Shown here piece after piece: positions 7,569-14,303 of a stretch of 29,133 bases of DNA. A model generated the notes under the pieces. It was not told where the DNA came from. It saw nothing but the letters and a program-made list of their open reading frames with translations, and did not search any database. The stretch spans positions 1 to 29,133 of the forward strand of contig NZ_QFQZ01000063.1 of the NCBI RefSeq assembly GCF_003243465.1. The letters are read 5' to 3'. The position numbers and the translations under genes were made by a program. Source of the stretch: Caulobacter segnis (GTDB lineage Bacteria > Pseudomonadota > Alphaproteobacteria > Caulobacterales > Caulobacteraceae). The number at the start of each line of letters is the position of its first letter. Position 1 is the first letter of the stretch.

Positions 7569-8897
7569 CTACTCGGCGGCGACAGGAACCGGCTCGACAT
7601 CAGATGCAGCCGGATGTCCGGCCAGGGCCGCATCGAGCGCCCCCTTGTCGAGCGCCTTTTCCCAACGGCTGACCACGATGGTGGCGACGGCGTTGCCGAT
7701 GAAGTTGGTCAAGGCCCGGCACTCGCTCATGAAGCGGTCGACGCCGAGGATCAGCGCCATGCCGGCGACCGGCACCGAAGGCACCACCGACAGGGTGGCG
7801 GCCAGGGTGATGAAGCCAGCGCCCGTCACACCGGCCGCGCCCTTGGACGACAGCATGGCCACGCCCAGCAGCAGCAGCTGGTCGCCCAGCGACAGGTGTA
7901 CGCCGGTCGCCTGAGCGATGAAGAGCGCCGCCAGGGTCATGTAGATGTTGGTGCCGTCGAGATTGAACGAATAGCCGGTCGGCACGACCAAGCCCACGAC
8001 CGGCTTGGCGCACCCGGCGCGCTCAAGCTTGTCGATCAAGCTGGGCAGGGCCGACTCCGAAGAACTGGTGCCCAGCACCAGAAGCAACTCGCTCTTCAGG
8101 TAGCGGATCAGCTTGAGGATCGAGAAACCGTTGAAGCGGGCCACCGCGCCCAGCACCACCAGCACGAAGACCAGCGACGTCGCGTAGAAGGTCCCGACCA
8201 GGGCCGCCAGGTTCACCACCGAGCCGATACCGTACTTGCCGATGGTGAAGGCGAAGGCGCCAAACGCCCCGATCGGAGCGGCCTTCATCAGGATGCCGAC
8301 CAGGCGGAAGAAGGCGTGAGCGATCGACTCCAGGAGATCGACCACCGGCTGCCCCTTGTCCCCGACCAGCGCCAGAGAGACGCCGAACAGAATGGAGAAG
8401 AACAGCACCTGCAGAATGTCACCGTCGGCGAAGGCGCCCGTGACGGTTGCCGGAATGATGTTGCTGAGGAAGCCGACGATGGTCGTCTCGTGCGCCTTGG
8501 CGGCGTAGGTGGCGACCTTCTCGCTGTGCAGCGTGGCTGGGTCTATATTCATGCCGGCCCCGGGATGCACCAGGTTGGCCACCACCATGCCCAGCACCAG
8601 GGCCAAGGTGGAGAAGGTCAGGAAGTAGGTGAACGCCTTCAGCACCACGCGCCCGAACTTACCAAGGTCACGCATGCCGGCGATGCCGGTGACGACAGTC
8701 AGGAAGATCACCGGCGCGATGACCATCTTCACGAGCTTGATGAAGGCGTCGCCCAGCGGCTTCAGGCTCTCGCCGAACTCGGGTTGGAAGTGACCGATCA
8801 GCGCCCCCAGGGTGATCGCGATCAGCACTTGAACGTAAAGGTGCGTGTACCAAGGCGCCGGGCGCGGCGGTGATGCGGACGGTGTTTGCGGGATCAT
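7569..8897 (-). CDS. dctA: C4-dicarboxylate:cation symporter DctA
   Basis: A 442-residue inner-membrane transporter of the dicarboxylate/amino acid:cation symporter (DAACS) family, which takes up succinate, fumarate and malate. Diagnostic segments are the serine-rich hairpin GTSSSESALPSLIDKLERAG, then VPTGYSFNLDGTNIYMTLAA, then AMLSSKGAAGVTGAGFITLA, and the helix-8 region GVDRFMSECRALTNFIGNAV with the conserved aspartate and asparagine residues. Multiple hydrophobic helices cover the full length, which is normal for DctA. It is divergent from dctB/dctD, the classical arrangement in which the two-component pair senses dicarboxylates and turns on dctA. The 196-base gap holds repeated TGACACA elements but no clear -24/-12 promoter. 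Confidence 0.96.
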   Translation of the reverse strand: MIPQTPSASPPRPAPWYTHLYVQVLIAITLGALIGHFQPEFGESLKPLGDAFIKLVKMVIAPVIFLTVVTGIAGMRDLGKFGRVVLKAFTYFLTFSTLALVLGMVVANLVHPGAGMNIDPATLHSEKVATYAAKAHETTIVGFLSNIIPATVTGAFADGDILQVLFFSILFGVSLALVGDKGQPVVDLLESIAHAFFRLVGILMKAAPIGAFGAFAFTIGKYGIGSVVNLAALVGTFYATSLVFVLVVLGAVARFNGFSILKLIRYLKSELLLVLGTSSSESALPSLIDKLERAGCAKPVVGLVVPTGYSFNLDGTNIYMTLAALFIAQATGVHLSLGDQLLLLGVAMLSSKGAAGVTGAGFITLAATLSVVPSVPVAGMALILGVDRFMSECRALTNFIGNAVATIVVSRWEKALDKGALDAALAGHPAASDVEPVPVAAE

Positions 8898-9092
8898 GAT
8901 GCTGGGCTCCTGCTTGCTTCCTCATACGCCCTTGCGGTTTGGGCGCTTGAACAGACTGTGAAGCAGAAGCCCGCTCAGCGCCTTCGCACCGTGTGGCAGC
9001 CTATAACTTCATGAAAAAAAAGGGGATCTGTGAAAAGAGGCTGGCTAGATCGCCGCTAGCCGTGTCATAATCCGCCGCGAAATCATCAAAGC

Positions 9093-9120
9093 TGTGTGGA
9101 ATATGACACAAGCTGACACA
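9093..9120. promoter_or_regulatory. TGTGT/ACACA inverted repeat with TGACACA tandem, candidate DctD site
   Basis: TGTGT (9093-9097) is mirrored by ACACA (9106-9110). TGACACA occurs at 9104-9110 and again at 9114-9120, exactly 10 bases (about one helical turn) apart. A related TGTCATAA lies at 9063-9070. The block is about 200 bases upstream of dctA, a plausible distance for an activator site, and it overlaps the start of dctB. Assignment to DctD is inference. Confidence 0.4.
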
Positions 9121-10941
9121 GCAGGTTCCGACCTAGTCGCCGCGCCGCTCGCCGTTTCCCGTCTGCGACTGGCGGGGTTCGTGGCGGCGGCTGCGGTCAT
9201 AGGCGCTTTGCTGGCGTTGTCGGTCGGCGCGCTGATCGAGCAGCGGGCGATGGCCGGCCTACGGATCCGGGCCAACGCCTCCGCGGCCCTGCATGCGGCG
9301 GTTCTTCGCAGCGAATTGGACAAGCAGCGGGCCCTGCCCCTGGTCCTGGCCGACGACGCCGACCTGAAGGCCGCGCTAATCAGCAACTCACCCGCGCGGC
9401 TAGCCGTCCTGTCTCGCAAGCTGGAGGCGTTAGGAACACAGACGCGCGCCGCCACGGTCTATGTCATCGGCGCCGACGGCGTGACCGCCGCCGCCAGCAA
9501 CTGGCGACGGCCAACCAGTTTCGTAGGCTCCAACTATGGGTTCCGTCCCTATTTCGTCGAGGCTCTGCGTCAAGGCTACGCCGAGCAGTTCGCCCTCGGC
9601 ACGGTCAGCCGCAAGCCCGGCCTCTATCTGGCTCGTCGGGTGGATGGGCCCGCGGGGCCGCTCGGCGTCGTCGTCGTCAAGCTGGAGTTCGACGGTGTCG
9701 AGGCGGCCTGGCGAGCGATCGGCGAACCCGCTTTCGTCGTCGACCGCGACGGCCTTGTGCTGATCACCAGCCAGCCTGCATGGCGGTTTAGGGCGCGCGA
9801 ACCCTTGCCGCGCGCGAAGCGTGAGCTCCTACGGTCCGAAGGCCAGTACGGCGCGGCGACATTTGCGGCCCTTCCCTTGCGCGCGACCGCTGGCGGCGTG
9901 GCCCGGACAGACGCGCCGCACGCCGATCCCCAGATTGAGACGCGCCTGCCCGAGGTCGCGCCCGGCTGGACCTTGCACCTCCTGAGCACCACGCGCCCCG
10001 CCGAACAGGCCGCAACCGCTGCGCGCTGGATCACCATCCTCGTGTGGACCCTGCTTAGCGCGGGACTGGTGTGGCTCTCGTTGCGCCGACGGCGCATGCT
10101 GCAAATGGCTCTGCGCGATCGCGAGGCGCGCCTTGAGTTGGAGCGACGGGTCGAGGCGCGCACCGCCGAACTGACGGAAGCCAACCGCGCCCTATCCCAT
10201 GAGGTTGACGAGCGTCAACGGACGGAGACCCGTCTGCGTTCGCTGCAGGCTGATCTGGTTCAGGCCAACAAGCTGGCCTCCCTCGGCCAAATCGCCGCCG
10301 GGGTGGCGCACGAGATCAATCAGCCGGTGGCGGCGATTAGGGCGAACGCCGACAATGGCCTTCTGCTGATCTCGCGCGGCCGAGCCGAAGCCGCCGGCGA
10401 CACCTTATCTGCCATCGTAGCCATGACCGAAAGGATCGGTCGGATAACTGACGAACTGCGGGCCTTCTCGCGCAAGGCCGACGGCCGGGTGGAGCCGACC
10501 CTGGTCAGCGAGGTGATCGACGGCTCGGTGCTGCTGACGGCAAGCCGCTCTCGACGCCAGGAGGCTCGCCTGACACGTCAGGGCGAGGCTGCGGGACTCC
10601 GCGTACTCGGCGAGCGGGTGCGCTTGGAACAGGTTCTGGTCAATCTTCTGCAGAACGCCTTCGAGGCGGTGGAGCGCCGCGCCGACGGCGCCGTTTCGAT
10701 CACCGTGCGGGACCTTGGCGACACCGTCGAGATCGCCGTGAGCGACAATGGCCCCGGCCTGGCGCCGGAGGTCGAGCGCGCGCTGTTCACGCCCTTCCTG
10801 ACCACCAAGCCACGCGGCCTCGGCCTTGGCCTCGTCATCGCCCACGACATCGCCGCCGACTTTGGCGGGCGCCTCTCAGCCGCCTCCACGCCCGGCCAGG
10901 GTGCGACCTTTGTCCTGACCCTGCGCAAGGCGCCCGCTTGA
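9094..10941 (+). CDS. dctB: C4-dicarboxylate sensor histidine kinase DctB
   Basis: A membrane sensor kinase of about 612-615 residues. The GTG at 9094 and an ATG at 9103 are both possible starts; neither has a clear ribosome-binding site, and the ATG is an acceptable alternative. There is a transmembrane helix at about residues 25-48 and a second at 311-330. Between them is a periplasmic sensing domain with SNWRRPTSFVGSNYGFRPYF and FALGTVSRKPGLY, the ligand-loop pattern known from DctB double-PAS sensors. A coiled-coil signalling helix (342-390) leads to the HisKA domain with GVAHEINQP (phosphorylated H406). The HATPase domain has NLLQNAFEAVE, SDNGPGL and GLGLGLVIAHDIA. It overlaps dctD by one base and should phosphorylate it in response to external dicarboxylates. 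Confidence 0.92.
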   Translation: MWNMTQADTAGSDLVAAPLAVSRLRLAGFVAAAAVIGALLALSVGALIEQRAMAGLRIRANASAALHAAVLRSELDKQRALPLVLADDADLKAALISNSPARLAVLSRKLEALGTQTRAATVYVIGADGVTAAASNWRRPTSFVGSNYGFRPYFVEALRQGYAEQFALGTVSRKPGLYLARRVDGPAGPLGVVVVKLEFDGVEAAWRAIGEPAFVVDRDGLVLITSQPAWRFRAREPLPRAKRELLRSEGQYGAATFAALPLRATAGGVARTDAPHADPQIETRLPEVAPGWTLHLLSTTRPAEQAATAARWITILVWTLLSAGLVWLSLRRRRMLQMALRDREARLELERRVEARTAELTEANRALSHEVDERQRTETRLRSLQADLVQANKLASLGQIAAGVAHEINQPVAAIRANADNGLLLISRGRAEAAGDTLSAIVAMTERIGRITDELRAFSRKADGRVEPTLVSEVIDGSVLLTASRSRRQEARLTRQGEAAGLRVLGERVRLEQVLVNLLQNAFEAVERRADGAVSITVRDLGDTVEIAVSDNGPGLAPEVERALFTPFLTTKPRGLGLGLVIAHDIAADFGGRLSAASTPGQGATFVLTLRKAPA

Positions 10942-12284
10942 TGTCCCGTGTCGGCAGAATCCTGCTCGTCGACGACGACGAAGCGCTTCGGATGGCGGTC
11001 TCGCAGGGCCTGACCCTGCGTGGGTTTGACGTCGCTACCTTCGACAATGGACCGGCGGCGCTGAAGGCGGTTTCGCGCGATTTCGAAGGCGTGGTGGTTT
11101 CGGACGTGCGCATGCCCGGCATGGACGGCCTGGCGCTGTTCGAGCGGGTGCAGGCGATCGATCCAGACATCCCCATGCTGCTGATCACCGGCCACGGCGA
11201 CGTGGCCATGGCTGTCGCCGCCTTGCAGGACGGAGTCTATGATTTCGTCTCCAAGCCCTTCCCGATGGAGCGGCTGGCCGCGGCGCTGTCTCGGGCCCTC
11301 GAGAAGCGCAGCCTGGTTCTGGACAACCGGCGCCTGGAAGCCGCTGCTCAAGGCGCGGGCGGCGCCTTTGTCCTCGGCGACACGCCGGTCATGCAGCGTC
11401 TAAGAGCGACCATCGCCCAACTCGCCGAGACGGAGGTGGACGTCCTGATCCAAGGCGAGACCGGCGTCGGCAAGGGGCTCGTCGCCCAGGCGCTTCACCG
11501 CGGAGGATCGCGTCGCAACCGCGCTATGATCACGATCAACTGCGCAGCGCTGCCTGAAGCGGTGTTCGAGACCGAGCTGTTCGGCGCCGCCAGCGGCGCC
11601 GCCAATCTTCGCCCCAGCATCGGTCGCATCGAGCGCGCCGACCGGGGCGTGCTCTTCCTTGACGAGATCGATGGCTTGTCGCCCGCCATGCAAGCCAAGC
11701 TGCTGAACCTTGTGGAGGAACGCGAGATCTGGCCCGTGGGGGCGGCTGAACCTCGCCATCTTGACCTACGGATCATCGCCGCCAGCAAGGTCGACCTCGC
11801 CGAGGCGGTGCGCGCCGGCGCCTTTCGCGCCGACCTCTACTACCGACTGAACGTGGTGACGCTGGTGGTGCCGCCACTGCGGGAGCGGCGGGAGGACGTG
11901 CCGTCGCTGTTCGGCTACTTCCTGGCCGAGGCTTCGGCCCGGCTAAGGCGGCCGACGCCCCGGCTTACCGCCGTGGTCCGCGACCATCTGCTCGGCCACG
12001 ACTGGCCTGGGAATGTTCGCGAGCTTGTCCACTACGCCGAACGCGTGGCGCTGGGTTTGCCGTCCGCAGTGCTTGTCGAGGACGTCGGTCGAGGCGTCGC
12101 GGAGGGGCTCGCCGAAAGGATGGCTCGCTATGAAGCGATGGTCATCCGCGAGACGCTGACCGCCTGCGAGGGCGACGCCCGCATCGCCATGGCCTTGCTG
12201 CAGACACCGCGCAAAACCTTCTACGACAAGCTGCGCCGCCACGGCATCGAGATCGATCGCTACCGCCCCAAACCCGCGTCGTAA
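10941..12284 (+). CDS. dctD: DctD-type response regulator with altered sigma-54 contact loop
   Basis: A response regulator of 447 residues. I choose the ATG at 10941, which overlaps the dctB stop as TGATG; a TTG three bases earlier is possible but unlikely. The receiver domain has DDD near the start and phospho-acceptor D55 in VVVSDVRMPG. The AAA+ domain has Walker A GETGVGKG, Walker B GVLFLDEID, and FRADLYYRLNVVTLVVPPLR with the arginine finger region. The Fis-type HTH ends in TPRKTFYDKLRRHGIEI, typical of DctD. The oddity is at residues 215-224 (11583-11612): the conserved 'GHExGAFTGA' stretch is GAASGAANLR, and the loop is about two residues shorter. GAFTGA contacts sigma-54 in all classical activators. 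This protein may therefore no longer open sigma-54 promoters, although its ATPase motifs look intact. Confidence 0.88.
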   Translation: MSRVGRILLVDDDEALRMAVSQGLTLRGFDVATFDNGPAALKAVSRDFEGVVVSDVRMPGMDGLALFERVQAIDPDIPMLLITGHGDVAMAVAALQDGVYDFVSKPFPMERLAAALSRALEKRSLVLDNRRLEAAAQGAGGAFVLGDTPVMQRLRATIAQLAETEVDVLIQGETGVGKGLVAQALHRGGSRRNRAMITINCAALPEAVFETELFGAASGAANLRPSIGRIERADRGVLFLDEIDGLSPAMQAKLLNLVEEREIWPVGAAEPRHLDLRIIAASKVDLAEAVRAGAFRADLYYRLNVVTLVVPPLRERREDVPSLFGYFLAEASARLRRPTPRLTAVVRDHLLGHDWPGNVRELVHYAERVALGLPSAVLVEDVGRGVAEGLAERMARYEAMVIRETLTACEGDARIAMALLQTPRKTFYDKLRRHGIEIDRYRPKPAS

Positions 12285-12303
12285 CGCCGCCGGCCGGTCC
12301 GTC

Positions 12304-12320
12304 TTTACGCCGCCTTTATG
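12304..12320 (+). promoter_or_regulatory. Candidate KdpE operator (direct repeat)
   Basis: TTTACG (12304-12309) and TTTATG (12315-12320) are direct half-sites whose starts are 11 bases apart, the same geometry as the known Escherichia coli KdpE site (TTTATA/TTTACA). A further TTTACG lies at 12347-12352. The site is 75-91 bases before the first gene of the kdp operon and 20 bases after the dctD stop, so kdp transcription probably starts in this 110-base gap. Confidence 0.55.
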
Positions 12321-12394
12321 CGCGACCGTGGCTTTCGCATGGAGCCTTTACGCGGCTTCGTGGTCCCTGGTCTCCGACACCAAAGGAGGCCGTC

Positions 12395-12478
12395 ATGGCT
12401 GATCTTCTGTACGGGGCGCTGGCGTTTGGCCTGTTCGCCCTGTTCCGCGCGTTCGTCGCCGCGTTGAGGCGCGTCTGA
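12395..12478 (+). CDS. 27-residue membrane peptide leading the kdp operon
   Basis: An AAAGGAGG ribosome-binding site, one of the strongest in the window, stands 5 bases before an ATG opening a 27-codon frame. The peptide has one hydrophobic segment (LLYGALAFGLFALFRAFVAAL) and a positively charged C-terminus (RRV), as expected for a single-span inner-membrane peptide with its tail in the cytoplasm. It ends two bases before kdpF. It lacks the RPxxF ending of KdpF, so it is not a second KdpF. I do not know a characterised function. It could assist assembly of the Kdp complex or act as a leader peptide coupling translation to kdpF. Confidence 0.6.
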   Translation: MADLLYGALAFGLFALFRAFVAALRRV

Positions 12479-12480
12479 CG

Positions 12481-12567
12481 ATGCTCGTGAACATGCTGTG
12501 GGGCGCCGGCGCGATCGTGATCGCCGGCTACATGGTCGCGGCGATGCTGCGGCCCGACAAGTTCTGA
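12481..12567 (+). CDS. kdpF: Potassium-transporting ATPase small subunit KdpF
   Basis: A 28-residue peptide with a single hydrophobic helix (WGAGAIVIAGYMVAAML) and the C-terminal motif RPDKF. This matches the KdpF ending RPExF. In the Kdp complex KdpF is a single-span subunit that stabilises the KdpFABC assembly. It begins two bases after the preceding 27-residue frame and ends 12 bases before kdpA. No separate strong ribosome-binding site is seen, so translation is probably coupled to the upstream peptide. Confidence 0.85.
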   Translation: MLVNMLWGAGAIVIAGYMVAAMLRPDKF

Positions 12568-12579
12568 CGGACCTTATCC

Positions 12580-14292
12580 ATGACCTGGCAAGGATGGGCT
12601 GAGATCGCCCTGACCCTGAGCCTGGCGGTCGCCATCGGCTGGCCGCTGGGCGTTTTTCTGTCGCGCGTCTGGAACGGCGAAAAGACCTTCCTCGACCCCG
12701 TGATGCGGCCCGTCGAGGGCCTGTTCTACAAGGCCTGCGGCGTTGACCCGACCAAGAGCCAGAGCTGGCACGCCTACGCCCTGGCCCTGCTGGCCTTCAA
12801 CCTGGTCGGCTTCGTCTTCATCTATGCGGTGCTGCGCCTGCAGGGCGTGCTGCCACTGAACCCGCAGGGCTTTCCAGGCCTCTCGGGTCACCTGTCGTTC
12901 AACACGGCGATCAGCTTCGTCACCAACACCAACTGGCAGAGCTATGCGGGCGAGAGCACGATGTCGACGCTCAGCCAGATGCTGGTGCTGACGGTGCAGA
13001 ACTTCGTCTCGGCCGCCACCGGCGCGACGGTCGCGGCGGCTTTGGCCCGGGCGTTCGTCGCCAATCGCGGCGAGGGCGTCGGCAATTTTTGGGGCGATCT
13101 GGTCCGGACGACGCTTTACCTGCTGCTGCCGCTGTCCTTCGTGGTGGCGATCCTGCTGGTCGCCCTGGGACTGCCCCAGACCCTGGCCGCCGGCGTCACC
13201 GCTCACACGCTGGAGGGCGCCGATCAGAAAATCTCGCTCTACGCCGTGGCCAGCCAAGAGGCCATCAAGATGCTGGGCATCAACGGCGGCGGGATCTTCA
13301 ACGCCAACTCGGCCCATCCGTTCGAGAACCCGACCCCGCTGACTAACCTGATCACGGCGGTCTCGATCAACACCCTGGGCTGGGCGGCGTTCTTCGCCTT
13401 CGGCCGCATGGTGCTGGCCAAGAAGGACGTGCGCGCCCTGGTGATCGCCGCCTTCGTGCTGCTATTCGCCGGGGCCGCGGGCGTCTACGCCACCGAAACC
13501 CAGGCCCCGCCGGCCCAGGTCGCCGCCAAGGTCGACGCGTCGGTGAACATGGAGGGCAAGGAGGTTCGCTTCGGCGCGCCTGCCACGGCCGCCTGGGTAG
13601 CCATGACCACCGGGGCATCGAACGGCTCGGTCAACGGCATGCATTCCAGCCTGATGCCCCTGGGCGGCGGGATCGCCATGTTCCTGATGCAGCTGGGCGA
13701 AATCCTGCCCGGCGGCATCGGCTCGGGCGTCGCCATCATGGTCGTCATGGCCCTGCTGTCGGTGTTCGTCGCCGGCCTGATGGTCGGCCGCACGCCCGAG
13801 TATCTGGGCAAGAAGGTCGAGGCGCGCGAGATCCAGTTCTCGATCCTCGCGGTGGTGATCATCCCACTATCGATGCTGGGCTTCTCCGGGATCGCCGCCG
13901 TGCTGCCCGAGGCCTTGAAGGGCTTGATGCACAGCGGGCCGCACGGCCTGTCGGAGATCCTCTACGCCTATGTCTCGGGCACGGCCAATAACGGTTCGGC
14001 CTTCGCCGGCCTGACCGCCAACGCCCCCTGGTGGGACGTGACGCTCGGGATCGCCATGGCGCTGGGACGCTTTCTCCCGATCGTCGCGGTGCTCGCGATC
14101 GCCGGCAGCCTAGCCGCCAAGCCCAAGCTCGCGCCGACGGCTGGCACCCTGCCGACTGACGGCGGTCTTTTCATCGGCCTCCTGATCGGGGTGATCCTGA
14201 TCCTGGGCGGCCTGCAATTCTTCCCCGCGATGGCGCTGGGACCGATCGTCGAGCACTTCCAAGCGCTCGACGCGGTCGCCGCCCTCCGCTGA
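12580..14292 (+). CDS. kdpA: Potassium-transporting ATPase subunit KdpA
   Basis: A 570-residue inner-membrane channel-like subunit that selects and passes potassium in the high-affinity Kdp pump. Four filter-like repeats can be read: SFVTNTNWQSYAGE, GINGGGIFNANSAHPFENP, TGASNGSVNGM and SGTANNGSAFAG. These are the selectivity-filter loops of the superfamily of K+ transporters. Length is normal, with about ten hydrophobic helices. It is translated 12 bases after kdpF and 11 bases before kdpB within one operon. Confidence 0.98.
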   Translation: MTWQGWAEIALTLSLAVAIGWPLGVFLSRVWNGEKTFLDPVMRPVEGLFYKACGVDPTKSQSWHAYALALLAFNLVGFVFIYAVLRLQGVLPLNPQGFPGLSGHLSFNTAISFVTNTNWQSYAGESTMSTLSQMLVLTVQNFVSAATGATVAAALARAFVANRGEGVGNFWGDLVRTTLYLLLPLSFVVAILLVALGLPQTLAAGVTAHTLEGADQKISLYAVASQEAIKMLGINGGGIFNANSAHPFENPTPLTNLITAVSINTLGWAAFFAFGRMVLAKKDVRALVIAAFVLLFAGAAGVYATETQAPPAQVAAKVDASVNMEGKEVRFGAPATAAWVAMTTGASNGSVNGMHSSLMPLGGGIAMFLMQLGEILPGGIGSGVAIMVVMALLSVFVAGLMVGRTPEYLGKKVEAREIQFSILAVVIIPLSMLGFSGIAAVLPEALKGLMHSGPHGLSEILYAYVSGTANNGSAFAGLTANAPWWDVTLGIAMALGRFLPIVAVLAIAGSLAAKPKLAPTAGTLPTDGGLFIGLLIGVILILGGLQFFPAMALGPIVEHFQALDAVAALR

Positions 14293-14303
14293 GTGGTGAT
14301 CCC

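Noticed and set aside
7536..8873. A 445-codon open frame on the plus strand opposite dctA
   Set aside because: It is rich in His, Gln, Arg and Gly with no domain likeness and mirrors the high-GC codon use of dctA, which is clearly the real gene.
8965..8984. Possible sigma-54 promoter for dctA (GG-N10-GC on the minus strand)
   Set aside because: Only the GGC and GC cores fit; most other consensus positions fail, and such a pattern is common by chance in GC-rich DNA.
10938..10940. TTG start for dctD three bases before the ATG
   Set aside because: The ATG at 10941 gives the usual overlap with the dctB stop and a normal receiver-domain N-terminus.
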